This document shows, piece after piece, positions 9,116 through 17,408 of a DNA stretch of 64,000 bases; position 1 is the stretch's first letter, and each line of letters begins with the position of its first letter. The translations under genes and the position numbers were made by a program. The stretch is from Saccharomonospora sp. CUA-673. GTDB taxonomy: Bacteria > Actinomycetota > Actinomycetes > Mycobacteriales > Pseudonocardiaceae. The notes under the pieces are model-generated. The model saw nothing but the letters and a program-made list of their open reading frames with translations. It had not been told where the DNA came from and made no database searches. The DNA lies in the NCBI RefSeq assembly GCF_001942305.1, contig NZ_MKKE01000018.1, positions 1-64,000 of the forward strand. Reading direction: 5' to 3'.

Positions 9116-10558
9116 ATGCCCACCGCGCGCGAGCTGACCCGGGACCCGCAGCTGGGGTTGACCCTGCGTGCGGGTGACGGCGGCGCGGATCGGCCGATCT
9201 CGTGGGTGCACTCCAGCGAACTCGACGACCCCACGCCGTTCCTCGCCGGCGGCGAGCTGCTGCTGACCACCGGAATCGCGTTGCCCCGCGGCGCCGACGG
9301 GCAGGCCGCCTACGTCGGCCGACTCGCCGCGGCGGGGTTGTCCGGGCTCGGGTTCGGCATCGAGCTCGGCCACGACACGATCCCGGAGACGTTGTTGACG
9401 GCGGCCGAGCGTGCCGGGTTGCCGGTGCTCGAGGTTCCGCACCGCACGCCGTTCATCGAGATCGGCAAGGCGGTCTCGCAGGCATTGGCCGACGCCCGCA
9501 GTGCCGAGACGCACCGGTTCGAGTCGGCCCGCACGGCGTTGACGACCGCCGCCATGTACGGCGAGGACCTCGGCGGCGTGATCAACCGGTTGTCCGTCGA
9601 GCTCGCGGGGTGGGCGATGCTGCTCGAGCCCGACGGCAGGGTCGTGCACGCCCGGCCGGCGGACGCGGCCGAACGCACGGCCTCCGTGGTCGCCGACCTC
9701 GACCGGCTCCGCACCGTGCGCCCGCCTTCGAGCATCGGCATGTCGACGGCCGGTGAGCACGTGGCGGCGCATTCGCTGGGCGGCGGCAGCACCCTGGCGG
9801 GCTTCCTCGTGGTCGGCCGGGCCGAGCCGTTCTGCCCGGTCGACCACCACGTCACGCACGCGGCGGTCTCGCTGCTGTCGATCGCGTTGACCCGAACCCG
9901 GACCGCGGCCGACGTGCGGCTGCGGACGGTCGCGTTGACGCTGCTGTTGTCCGGGCAGCGGGCCGCGTTCGACGAGCTCGCCGGTCCGCTCGGGCTGCGG
10001 CTGCCCGAGCCGCCGGTGGTCGTGCTGGCCGGGTCGGGGCATTCGCCCACGCTCGTGGATTCCGGTGCCGCGGCCGACCTCGTGGCCGGGCAGCTCGACG
10101 GGCAGTTGATCGCCGTCGCCTCGGCCTCACAACACCTGCCCTCGGCACGGCATCTGGGGGTATCGGCGCCGACCGGTTTCGGCGGCCTGCCGGTCGCCCG
10201 CCGACAGGCGGCGCAGGCGTTGGCGGAGGCCACCCGCCGGGACGCCGCGGTGGTGCGCTTCGACGACATCGGCGTCGGACTGCTGCCCGACGCCGCCGAT
10301 CCGGAGGTCGTGGGCCGCGCCGAGGCGGTGCTGCGTCCGTTGCGCGAGCACGACGAGCGGCAACGCGGCGAACTGGTGCGCTCGTTGCGCGTCTGGCTCG
10401 CGCACCACGGTCACTGGGACCCCGCGGCGACCGAGCTCGGCGTGCACCGCCACACGCTGCGGTACCGGATGGGCAAGGTGGCCGCGCTGCTCGACTGCGA
10501 TCTCGACTCCCCCGATGTGCGCGCGCAACTCTGGCTGGCGATCCGCCTCGTGTCCTAA
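9116..10558 (+). CDS. PucR/CdaR-family transcriptional regulator of the lactam operon
   Basis: A 480-residue activator-type regulator. The N-terminal PucR sensor domain includes RPISWVHSSELDDPTPFLAGGELLLTTG, a GGDEF-like middle follows, and the C-terminal HTH_30 domain has the pattern WLAHHGHWDPAATELGVHRHTLRYRM near residue 425. Such proteins control purine, sugar-acid and amino-acid catabolism. I chose ATG 9116 because the PucR domain begins immediately there; longer reading upstream is antisense to pxpB. It lies between pxpB (divergent) and pxpA (downstream, same strand), so control of both halves of the 5-oxoprolinase is the natural inference. Confidence 0.85.
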   Translation: MPTARELTRDPQLGLTLRAGDGGADRPISWVHSSELDDPTPFLAGGELLLTTGIALPRGADGQAAYVGRLAAAGLSGLGFGIELGHDTIPETLLTAAERAGLPVLEVPHRTPFIEIGKAVSQALADARSAETHRFESARTALTTAAMYGEDLGGVINRLSVELAGWAMLLEPDGRVVHARPADAAERTASVVADLDRLRTVRPPSSIGMSTAGEHVAAHSLGGGSTLAGFLVVGRAEPFCPVDHHVTHAAVSLLSIALTRTRTAADVRLRTVALTLLLSGQRAAFDELAGPLGLRLPEPPVVVLAGSGHSPTLVDSGAAADLVAGQLDGQLIAVASASQHLPSARHLGVSAPTGFGGLPVARRQAAQALAEATRRDAAVVRFDDIGVGLLPDAADPEVVGRAEAVLRPLREHDERQRGELVRSLRVWLAHHGHWDPAATELGVHRHTLRYRMGKVAALLDCDLDSPDVRAQLWLAIRLVS

Positions 10559-10590
10559 CGTGACAGGACGCGTGAAAGGTGGGACAGGCC

Positions 10591-11364
10591 ATGAAGACGC
10601 TCATCGACCTCAATGCCGACGCCGGCGAGAGCTTCGGTCGCTGGAAACTCGGCGACGATGCCGCACTGCTTCCCCACGTCAGCTCGGTCAACGTCGCCTG
10701 CGGCTGGCATGCCGGCGATCCGGCGACGATGCGCCGCTCGGTGGCGTTGGCCGCCGCCAACGGGGTGGCGCTCGGTGCGCACCCGGGGTTTCCCGATCTC
10801 GCGGGGTTCGGCCGGCGGGCTATGGCGCTGAGCCCCGCCGACGCGGCCGACACCTGCCTCTACCAGTACGGCGCGCTGCGTGGGTTCGCCGACGAGGCGG
10901 GCGTGGACCTGGTGCACGTCAAACCGCACGGCGCGCTGTACGGGTTGACCCTGCGCGAACCGGACGCGGCCACCGCCATCGCCGAGTCGATCACCAAGGC
11001 CGATCCCAACCTGCTGCTGGTGCTGTTGGCAGGGCCGACCGCCGAACGCGTGCTGGCCGACGGCTTTCCGGTGGCGCGCGAGGCGTTCGCCGACCTCGAC
11101 TACGACGACAACGGCCACATCATCATCGAGCCCGTTCCGGAGGCGAAGGACCCCGAGGCGTGCGCGCAGCAGGCGATCGACGTCCTCCGCGGCGGCGTCA
11201 CGTCCGTGAACGGCACGGCGATCGACGTCGACGCCGACACGATCTGCCTGCACGGCGACCGTCCCAACTCGGTCGAGATCGCCCAGGCCATCCGCGCCCG
11301 CTTCGAACGGGAAGGGGTGCGCACGGCACCGATGCACGAGGTGGTCGCCGCCCGCGGCCGGTGA
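10591..11364 (+). CDS. pxpA: 5-oxoprolinase subunit A (LamB/YcsF family)
   Basis: A 257-residue polysaccharide-deacetylase-like TIM barrel that supplies the third subunit of the 5-oxoproline hydrolase. The start (M)KTLIDLNADAGESFGRW is the family signature, followed by SVNVACGWHAGDPATMRR near residue 36, GAHPGFPDLAGFGRR near 61, VKPHGALYG near 108 and LHGD near 230. ATG 10591 is preceded by AGGTGG at suitable spacing; a GTG at 10579 is less likely. It is separated from pxpB and pxpC by the regulator gene, an unusual split because pxpA normally lies beside them. Confidence 0.92.
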   Translation: MKTLIDLNADAGESFGRWKLGDDAALLPHVSSVNVACGWHAGDPATMRRSVALAAANGVALGAHPGFPDLAGFGRRAMALSPADAADTCLYQYGALRGFADEAGVDLVHVKPHGALYGLTLREPDAATAIAESITKADPNLLLVLLAGPTAERVLADGFPVAREAFADLDYDDNGHIIIEPVPEAKDPEACAQQAIDVLRGGVTSVNGTAIDVDADTICLHGDRPNSVEIAQAIRARFEREGVRTAPMHEVVAARGR

Positions 11365-11402
11365 TGCGGGCCGGGACCCTTCCCGCCGCCGTCATCGTCG
11401 CA

Positions 11403-11422
11403 CCGCGGACGGCTGTCCGCGG
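11403..11422 (+). terminator. GC-rich hairpin after pxpA
   Basis: The sequence CCGCGGAC-GGCT-GTCCGCGG forms a perfect 8-bp stem with a 4-base loop, 38 bp after the pxpA stop. There is no T tract, as is common in actinobacterial terminators. Confidence 0.45.
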
Positions 11423-11519
11423 GGATCGCGCGCGCCGGCGAGCGATTGGGGCGCGCATGCTCTCCGTTCGTCCGGGTAGCCCCCGACCACGAACGCACCC
11501 CCGGCACCGGGAGGTCGGC

Positions 11520-12260
11520 ATGCTGACGACGAACGTCGCGGACGGTATCCACCGCATCGAACACGCGCACGTCAACTGGTTCCTCGTCGAGGACGACGAC
11601 GGCGTCACCGTCGTCGACGCGGGGCTTCCGACGTCCTGGGACCGTCTTCGCGGCGCCATGGCCGAGGTGGGCAGGCCCCTGCGGGACATCACGGCACTCC
11701 TGCTCACCCACGGCCATTTCGACCACCTGGGCATCGCCGAACGCCTCCGGTCCGAACTGGACGTTCCGGTCCTCGTGCACGACAACGACGTCCCGTTGAC
11801 CCGTCATCCGCGTCGGTACGGCCGCGCGCGCCCGGTCAGCACGTACCTGGCCACTCAGTTCCGTGCGCTACCCCTGGCCGCCGGCTTGCTGAGGAATCGC
11901 GCCTGGTGGCCGCGGCCGGTGCGCGAGGTGCACCGCCTCCGCGAGAAGCAGCTGACGGTGCCCGGCGGACCCAGGGTCGTCTTCACCCCCGGCCACACGC
12001 TGGGTCACTGCGCCTTCCACTTTCCCGACCGCGACGCGGTGATCGCCGGGGACGCCGTCGTCACGCTCGACCCGTATCGCGCGACGACCGGACCGCGCAT
12101 CGTCTCCGGCGCAGCGACCGCGGATCCCGAACGGGCCCTCGAGTCACTGGACGGGATCGCCGACACCGGGGCGCGGACGGTGCTGGTCGGCCACGGCCGG
12201 CCGTGGACCGACGGCGCCGAACGCATGGTGGAGCTGGCGCGGCGGCACGGACCCGGATGA
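11520..12260 (+). CDS. MBL-fold metallo-hydrolase
   Basis: A 246-residue metallo-beta-lactamase-fold protein. The metal-binding motif THGHFDHLG near residue 61, TPGHTLGHCAFHF near 157, AGDAV near 177 and GHGRPW near 225 supply the usual zinc ligands. Likely a thioester or glyoxalase-II-like hydrolase; the substrate cannot be read. A GGGAGGTC ribosome site precedes ATG 11520. It has its own upstream gap of 155 bp and no evident functional link to the lactam genes. Confidence 0.8.
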   Translation: MLTTNVADGIHRIEHAHVNWFLVEDDDGVTVVDAGLPTSWDRLRGAMAEVGRPLRDITALLLTHGHFDHLGIAERLRSELDVPVLVHDNDVPLTRHPRRYGRARPVSTYLATQFRALPLAAGLLRNRAWWPRPVREVHRLREKQLTVPGGPRVVFTPGHTLGHCAFHFPDRDAVIAGDAVVTLDPYRATTGPRIVSGAATADPERALESLDGIADTGARTVLVGHGRPWTDGAERMVELARRHGPG

Positions 12261-12418
12261 CCCGTGCCCCCGCGACCGTTCCTCACCAAACGCTGCCCGG
12301 CCGCAGCAGAGGCTGTCACAGGATCCACTCGCCCAGGGTGTCGACGAGCTCGTCCACGCTGCCGCCGACGCGCGAGCGCTGTCCGATGTGGTCACCATCG
12401 CCCGGCGCCGGTGGCGTG

Positions 12419-12766
12419 TCAGACCTCGGTGAACCTCGGGAGTTCGGTCCACGGACATCGCAGCTGCACCGTCGCCGCCTCCAGGCCCTCAGCCTCCAGA
12501 GCCTGCAGGTCCACCGTGTCCCACGGGGCGTACCGGGTGTGGCGGTGCAACCACCGGATCAGCGCCTGCAGCAGCGCGGGGCCACGCTCCTCGATGCGTT
12601 CGTAGCCGAACAACCGCCAGTCCCTGTTGCCGACCACGAACCCGTCGACCATCAGCACGGTGCCCCGTCCGAGCTCGTGGTCGGCACGCACCCGCACGTC
12701 GATGACCACACCGCGTCGGCCTTCACGGTCGTACACGGGCGCGCCGAGCAGCTCATCCGCTCGCAT
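12419..12766 (-). CDS. Conserved hypothetical protein, PRC-barrel-like
   Basis: A 115-residue protein with an N-terminal beta-rich segment (DELLGAPVYDREGRRGVVIDVRV) that resembles a PRC-barrel, a small fold found in RNA-processing and membrane-associated actinobacterial proteins. The middle (RRLFGYERIEERGPALLQALIRWLHRHT, with N-terminal residues varying) is predicted helical. GGGGGCGGGAC precedes ATG 12766. The start overlaps the upstream PRC-barrel gene by 14 bp, so the two are probably translated together as the last genes of the NRAMP-like operon. The function is unknown. Confidence 0.6.
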   Translation of the reverse strand: MRADELLGAPVYDREGRRGVVIDVRVRADHELGRGTVLMVDGFVVGNRDWRLFGYERIEERGPALLQALIRWLHRHTRYAPWDTVDLQALEAEGLEAATVQLRCPWTELPRFTEV

Positions 12767-13145
12767 GTCCCGCCCCCGGAATCCGCGCGACGATCCGGCG
12801 AGCACGGTCGGTCGCGGGGTTCGCCGTCGCCTCCGCGCCCGCGGTGGTGAGGCGGATCTCCGACTCGACGCCCGTGACCGTCTCGACGGGCACGCGTCGC
12901 TCGGGATCCGCCCCGCCGACGAGCGCCGCCGCCGCAGCCAGCGGCCGCGCGATCCACCGTGGAAGCCGTCGCTGCAACGTCGCGATGCCGGTGAGGAGCG
13001 CGACCACCTCGAGCCGTCCGTCGTCGCGCAGGCGAAGCTCGACGTCGTCGACCATGCCCACCGAGACGCCGTGCGGGTCGACGAGTTGCCGATCCATCAG
13101 CTCCGTGCCGAGGTCCAGTGTTTCCCGTCCGTGCCAGTCGGTCAT
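12753..13145 (-). CDS. PRC-barrel domain protein
   Basis: A 130-residue soluble protein. ELMDRQLVDPHGVSVGMVDDVEL near residue 15 matches the PRC-barrel opening (a variant of GKPVVDSDGRKIGKVDDV), and the repeated form (ERRVPVETVTGVESEIRLT near 90) suggests a second half-barrel. The start ATG overlaps the stop of the NRAMP-like gene by ATGA, so it is translationally coupled to a metal transporter. Its direct role is unknown; in other actinobacteria such proteins are encoded next to magnesium or divalent-metal transporters. Confidence 0.6.
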   Translation of the reverse strand: MTDWHGRETLDLGTELMDRQLVDPHGVSVGMVDDVELRLRDDGRLEVVALLTGIATLQRRLPRWIARPLAAAAALVGGADPERRVPVETVTGVESEIRLTTAGAEATANPATDRARRIVARIPGAGHASG

Positions 13146-14370
13146 GCGCCCATCCCCGTCACCACCAGAAGCGGAACCGCGGCGACCGCGGCGACGATCA
13201 CCACGGCCAGCACCGCGATCCCGAGTCCGTTGCTCAGCCTGCCGTTGACGTGCTCGCCGAGGTAGTCGCTGTCGTTGGCGGCGATGAGCACCGGCAGGTA
13301 CGTCAACGGCAGCGCCACCGCGGAGAAGATCAGCGAGTACTCGGTGATCATGATCGGATCGATGCCGGTCTGCACCACCAGCGCACCGACCAGCAGACAC
13401 AGCGCCACCGTGATGTGGAACCGTGCGGCCCGCACCGGGCGCAGCCGCTTGCCCCACGGCCAGCGAAGTACTGCGCGAGCATGTAGCCGCAGGACAACGC
13501 GGTCTCCAACGCGGCTCCCACCGTGGCCATGAAGAACCCGAACAGCACCACGGCCGTACCGGCCACTCCCATCGACAGTGCGATCGGCAGCACGACCTGT
13601 CCGAGTGTCTCGACGTCCATGCCCGCGGGTAGCAACACGGCCGCCGAGACGGCGGCGATACTCAGCGACAACAGCCCGCCCAGCGGAAAGCCGATGAGCA
13701 CGTTCACGCGCTGGCTCGGAATGTCCTCGGGTCGCCAGTTCTCCTCCGCACCACCGGAACTGAAGAAGAACACCTCGTACGGCGTCATCGCCGCGGCGAA
13801 CAACGCCACCGCGTAGTACAGGTAGGTCGGCAGCGGCTCACCCGCGGGCGGCGCGACACTCGTCGCCTGGCCGGCCAGGGCCGCCCAGTCCGGGTCGATC
13901 CACCAGAGCGCCAGAGCGAACGCGACGATCGCGAGTCCGGCCAGTCCCAGCGCCTGTTCCATCGCGGCGAACTTCACCCGCCACACCACGAGCCACAGCA
14001 GCACCGCGACCGGCAGGATCCACACGATGTGCGGGATGCCGCTGGCGAGTTCGATCACCAACGCCACGCCGCCCATCTGTGCGGCCAGCGTCAGCAGGGT
14101 GACCAGGAACGATGCGATGAGGTTCGCCAAGGCGGCACGGGGCCCGAGCTTGTCGCGGATCAGCCCGTAGACCGGCCGTCCCGACGCGGCGACGACCCGC
14201 CCGGACATCTCGGCGAAGACACAGATGCCGATCACGCCGAGCACCAGCACCCACGACAGGCTGAGGCCGTAGCGGGCGCCGATGGTCGCGTTGGCGACGA
14301 TGTCACCGATGTCGACGAACCCGCCGATCGCGGTGAGCACCCCCAACGTCAGGGTCATCAGCTTCCTCAC
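13142..14370 (-). CDS. NRAMP-family divalent metal transporter-like protein, one apparent frameshift
   Basis: A membrane transporter with about eleven hydrophobic helices. The canonical first-helix DPGN of Mn/Fe NRAMPs is replaced by DIGD (GGFVDIGDIVANATIGARYG), and the sixth-helix MPH becomes MTPYEVFFFSSGG. The metal site is therefore altered, as in NRAMP-related magnesium or unassigned transporters. The frame breaks near 13463 after CGYMLAQYF and resumes in the frame of WPWGKRLRPVRAARFHITV. Adding one base gives 409 residues. GTG 14370 overlaps the stop of the lipoprotein gene by GTGA; the stop overlaps the PRC-barrel gene. Confidence 0.75.
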
Positions 14371-14801
14371 GACAGCCCCAGTCGCTCGAGACGGGTCGCC
14401 GCCGGTTCCAGTTCGGCGTGCAGACGGGACAGCCGCCCGCGGTCCCCGGACTCGGTGGCGGCCATGAGCGGAGGCATCGCGTCCTGAAGGCGGCCAGCCA
14501 CCCGGAGCAGCGCAGGCGTGCGCGGATCGGACTCGGTGAGACCGGCGATCTTCTGCCGCTCGTCGTCGAGCGTCTGGGCCGCGTCGTCCAGCATCACACC
14601 GAGTGCGGGGCGGGGAGCGTCCCCGCGCATCGCCGCCTCCGCCACCAGCACCATCACCTGTGCCTGCGAGTACACCGTCCCTCCCGCACGTTCCAGTTCG
14701 TGCGGTGCCGGCGCCGAGCTGGCGCAGGCCGCCAACGTGCAGACGCACGCCAGGGAGGCCAGCGCACCGGCCACGCCGCGTCCACGCGGTCGCGCCTGCA
14801 T
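14367..14801 (-). CDS. Putative lipoprotein, function unknown
   Basis: A 144-residue secreted lipoprotein. An arginine-rich n-region (MQARPRGRG) and a hydrophobic stretch lead to the lipobox LAAC at about residue 27. The mature part is helical and charged (VYSQAQVMVLVAEAAMRGD, and RRLHAELEPAATRLERLGLS-like heptads at the end), so a coiled-coil bundle outside the membrane is likely. AGAGGGGACC precedes ATG 14801. It is the first gene of an operon whose next member is the NRAMP-like transporter (4-base overlap), so it may be an extracytoplasmic accessory of it. No family was recognised. Confidence 0.6.
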   Translation of the reverse strand: MQARPRGRGVAGALASLACVCTLAACASSAPAPHELERAGGTVYSQAQVMVLVAEAAMRGDAPRPALGVMLDDAAQTLDDERQKIAGLTESDPRTPALLRVAGRLQDAMPPLMAATESGDRGRLSRLHAELEPAATRLERLGLS

Positions 14802-14982
14802 CGTCGTGGTCCCCTCTTCCGCAGCCTTCCGGGTTCGACGCCGCCATGGGTTACCAGTCCACGTGCGGTTCACACAGGACGGTGCCGATTCACCGATCCA
14901 CACGGGACACTTCGGGCGAAATCCGTCACATCCGGCACCGCATCCGACGTGTACGCCGCGTGTGCGGGGGAAGCCCAGGGAC

Positions 14983-15309
14983 ATGACCGACGATCACAAC
15001 GACCTGGTGACATTCGTCCGAACCCGCCTGGACGAGGACGAACAGCGGCACGCCCAGCAGCTGCTGCCGTACCTGGACGAGGCCGAGCGCCGCGGGCGGA
15101 TCCGCATCATGCGCACCGACGACGGACAGGGACTGCACCTGGCGGCGGGCCCGCTGGCAGCGCAGGAGGAACGGGCGCCGGTCCCGTTTCCCGACAAGGT
15201 GACCTACCTCCGCCGCGAGGTCACCGACCACGGCGACCCCGACACGCTGAGGCTCATCGCCTCGGTCTACGCCGGGCATGCCGACTGGCGGCCCGAATGG
15301 GAACTGTGA
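14983..15309 (+). CDS. DUF6221 family protein
   Basis: A 108-residue soluble protein. The start MTDDHNDLVTFVRTRLDEDE matches DUF6221, a small family seen almost only in actinobacteria, where the pattern LVxFLRARLDEDE is constant. The C-terminus ADWRPEWEL is also typical (H/DYRPEWRP). There is no known function. AGGGA precedes ATG 14983. It ends against a strong bidirectional terminator at 15322-15365. Confidence 0.7.
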   Translation: MTDDHNDLVTFVRTRLDEDEQRHAQQLLPYLDEAERRGRIRIMRTDDGQGLHLAAGPLAAQEERAPVPFPDKVTYLRREVTDHGDPDTLRLIASVYAGHADWRPEWEL

Positions 15310-15321
15310 GCACCCGTCGAC

Positions 15322-15365
15322 GTGGATCGGGCGGCGAACCACTGCGGGATCGCCGCCCGATCCAC
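15322..15365. terminator. Bidirectional terminator between convergent genes
   Basis: A perfect 16-bp inverted repeat, with GTGGATCGGGCGGCGA at 15322-15337 and its complement at 15350-15365, around a 12-base loop. It lies between the convergent DUF6221 and DUF4235 genes and can serve both. Confidence 0.85.
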
Positions 15366-15399
15366 ACGGACATGGGCCACGGGCCGGATCCGTGCGTCC

Positions 15400-15690
15400 T
15401 CACCGGACTGCAGAGCTGCCCCGTGCCTGGTCGTCGCCGGGCCAGGAGCCCGTGGCGTGCTCGTAACCAGAGGCGCCGGCCCGGTCCACCGCCGCCTTGA
15501 CGGCGCCGAACACCGCGCCCTGCAGCGCACCCGCGAGCACGACCTCCCACGCGGGATACCGGCGATCGGTGGCCTGCGGTGCGGTGTCCTCGTCGCTGAT
15601 GCGTTTCCACACCTGCCCGAACAGCGTCGTCGCCAGCATTCCACCCGCGGCGCCGACGGGGATACTGAGCGCCTTGTACAGCATCTTCAT
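15400..15690 (-). CDS. DUF4235 family small membrane protein
   Basis: A 96-residue protein. MKMLYKALSIPVGAAGGMLAT opens with one hydrophobic segment containing glycines, then FGQVWKRISDEDTAPQATDRR, and a second hydrophobic segment (VVLAGALQGAVFGAVKAAVDR). This arrangement is DUF4235, which in actinobacteria is encoded after DUF3618 and Holin-X proteins, exactly as here. The start overlaps the upstream stop by ATGA. The role is unknown but envelope-associated; it ends with a low-complexity polar tail. Confidence 0.75.
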   Translation of the reverse strand: MKMLYKALSIPVGAAGGMLATTLFGQVWKRISDEDTAPQATDRRYPAWEVVLAGALQGAVFGAVKAAVDRAGASGYEHATGSWPGDDQARGSSAVR

Positions 15691-16013
15691 CGGGTCGCCC
15701 TCCACACGATCACACCGCCGCACACGAGCACGGCGAGCGTGGCCACGACGACCGGGCCCCGGGTGTCCACCGAGGACGACCGCAGGCGGTCGATCCGACC
15801 TTGCGCGTGCGCCGCGGCCGCGACTGCCACTGTCCGCAGCCGGCTGCGGACAGTGGCGGTGCGCTCCGCGGCCAGATCCTTCGCACGGTTCGGCACGTCC
15901 AACTTGTACGCCAGCGCCCGTGCCGTCTCACCGAGCTCCTTGCGGGTGAGCTCGATGTCCACCCGCGCCTGGTGCGGATCCTTGGGAAAGGACGACTCGT
16001 CGCGTTCGTTCAT
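15687..16013 (-). CDS. DUF3618 family membrane-anchored protein
   Basis: A 108-residue protein. The segment DPHQARVDIELTRKELGETA near residue 11 is the DUF3618 signature (IExTRxELxxTVxAL). A basic, helical middle and one C-terminal membrane helix (VVVATLAVLVCGGVIVW) follow. It sits between the Holin-X gene and the DUF4235 gene with 4-base overlaps at both ends, so the three are made together and probably form one envelope complex. The function is not established. Confidence 0.78.
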   Translation of the reverse strand: MNERDESSFPKDPHQARVDIELTRKELGETARALAYKLDVPNRAKDLAAERTATVRSRLRTVAVAAAAHAQGRIDRLRSSSVDTRGPVVVATLAVLVCGGVIVWRATR

Positions 16014-16426
16014 CGCCGCATCGACTCCTTCACACTCGCCACGTCGGCTCGCACACTCTCGGCGGCTTCGGTCGGCACCGGCGGGCCCGCCTTGGTCACC
16101 GACCGGCGTCCGGCCAGCGCGAGCACGCCCGCCACCACCAGCAGGCCCCCGCCGACGAGGAGCGCGGCCGCCCATCCGGGCACGACCAACGCCAGCGCGA
16201 GGACGGCGGCGGCGACGAGCGTCGCTCCGCCGAACAGCGCTGCCACGGCGGCAGCACCACCGAGACCCGCGCCGAGGCCGTACCGCATGCCTTTGCTGCG
16301 CAGCTCGGCCGTCGCGAGGGTCAACTCGTCCCGGACGAGCCGGCTCACCTCGGCGGAAAGCTCCTCGACCAGCTGCGCCACCGACCGGTCGTCCGTGGCG
16401 GGGTCGCGGTGATCCTCGTAGACCAT
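16010..16426 (-). CDS. Putative actinobacterial Holin-X (phage holin superfamily) protein
   Basis: A 138-residue protein. The N-terminal helix DDRSVAQLVEELSAEVSRLVRDELTLATAELRSK matches the Holin-X/DUF1469 opening, followed by two adjacent transmembrane helices around residues 58-110. Despite the name these are host envelope proteins, not phage genes. GGAGG lies 5 bp before ATG 16426, which favours that start over an in-frame ATG at 16438. It is the first gene of the three-gene operon. Confidence 0.78.
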   Translation of the reverse strand: MVYEDHRDPATDDRSVAQLVEELSAEVSRLVRDELTLATAELRSKGMRYGLGAGLGGAAAVAALFGGATLVAAAVLALALVVPGWAAALLVGGGLLVVAGVLALAGRRSVTKAGPPVPTEAAESVRADVASVKESMRR

Positions 16427-16501
16427 GACAACCTCCATCCCGTTCGCCCGGCCGGGTCGCCGACGCTGCGCCATGGCTAGCACGGCCGGGCACCGGCGAA
16501 A

Positions 16502-16515
16502 CGTGCTCGAGCACG
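16502..16515. promoter_or_regulatory. Perfect 14-bp palindrome upstream of Holin-X operon
   Basis: CGTGCTCGAGCACG is a perfect palindrome about 75 bp upstream of the Holin-X start. It has the form of a dimeric repressor site; the protein that would bind it is not known. Confidence 0.4.
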
Positions 16516-16575
16516 GGGCGAGGCTTGTCGCAGGTGCCGTGGCGCGTACGGAACGATCGGAACGCCGGGCCCGGC

Positions 16576-17339
16576 TCAGACCGCCCCGCCGAGAATCTCG
16601 GCCTGCAGGCGTTCCGGGTCGCCGGCCAGCGACCTCTTGACGTGCGCGCTCCATGCGTCGGCGAGCACCTCCGCCGCCCCTGCCTCGATCCCGTCGAGAC
16701 CCGCACGGGCGACGGCAGCCGGGTCGCCCTTGGGCCCGTCGTAACCCGCGCTGAAGTCCGTGTCGATAGCGCCCAGGTGTAGACCGGTGACCACCGTGCC
16801 GCGCTCGGCCAGTTCGGTCCGCACACCGTTCGTCAATGCCCACTGGGCCGCTTTGGCCGCGTGGTAGCCGTTGGTTCCCGGGTAGGCATGCCACGACTGC
16901 GCCGACAACACGTTCAGGATCGCGCCGCCACCACCGGCCACGAGCACCGGGGCGAAGGCACGCACAACGGCGAGCGTGCCCCAGAAGTTCGTGTCCATCT
17001 CCGCGCGAATCTCGGCCGGATCACCGGAAACAAGATTGGTGAAACGGCTGATGCCGGCGTTGTTGATCAGGATCGTTACGTCCCCGGCCACGGCGGCCGC
17101 GGCGCGCACACTCTCCTCGTCGGTCACGTCCAGTCGAACGGGCACGACACCGGGCAGATCGACCGTCTCCGGCCGTCGGGCCGCGGCGTACACGCGGCGA
17201 GCGCCCCGTTCCACGAGCTGCCCGGCGAAATGACGGCCCAATCCGCGGTTGCGCCGGTGACGAGCGCTGTCGCACCATGGATCCGCCTGCTGCGAGCTGC
17301 ATCGGTCGGAGTGTGCTGGCCGCTGTCGAATGTCGTCAT
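16576..17339 (-). CDS. Short-chain dehydrogenase/reductase, one apparent frameshift
   Basis: An NAD(P)-dependent oxidoreductase of the classical SDR type. The dinucleotide loop GATALVTGAN-RGLG is split by the frameshift, and VTILINNAGISRF, the catalytic serine in NVLSAQSWHA and the YHAAK pair (Tyr and Lys) are intact. One base is missing near 17251; restoring it gives 254 residues. The first frame begins MTTFDSGQHTPTDAARSRR. It is divergent from a MerR gene, and a MerR-type promoter directs transcription to begin about at the ATG, so this is probably the regulator's target. Confidence 0.85.
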
Positions 17340-17346
17340 GGCGCGT

Positions 17347-17378
17347 ACGCTAGAACCTCACGTCCGCGTGAGGGGCAA
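17347..17378 (-). promoter_or_regulatory. MerR-type promoter and operator of the SDR gene (leaderless)
   Basis: On the minus strand TTGCCC (17378-17373) and TAGCGT (17352-17347) are 20 bp apart, an over-long spacer typical of MerR-controlled promoters. The spacer contains the palindrome CCTCACG-TCCG-CGTGAGG (17356-17373). The predicted transcription start falls on or next to the SDR ATG at 17339. Confidence 0.6.
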
Positions 17379-17408
17379 GTCCGCATGCCGAAACCGCAGG
17401 GAGGGCCC

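Noticed and set aside
12314..12400. Possible coding remnant on the minus strand (DHIGQRSRVGGSVDELVDTLGEWIL)
   Set aside because: It looks protein-like and ends in a stop, but no start, ribosome site or family could be found. It may be a relic or chance.
16010..16426. Phage origin suggested by the Holin-X name
   Set aside because: The gene belongs to a chromosomal DUF3618/DUF4235 operon common in actinobacteria; no phage gene is near.
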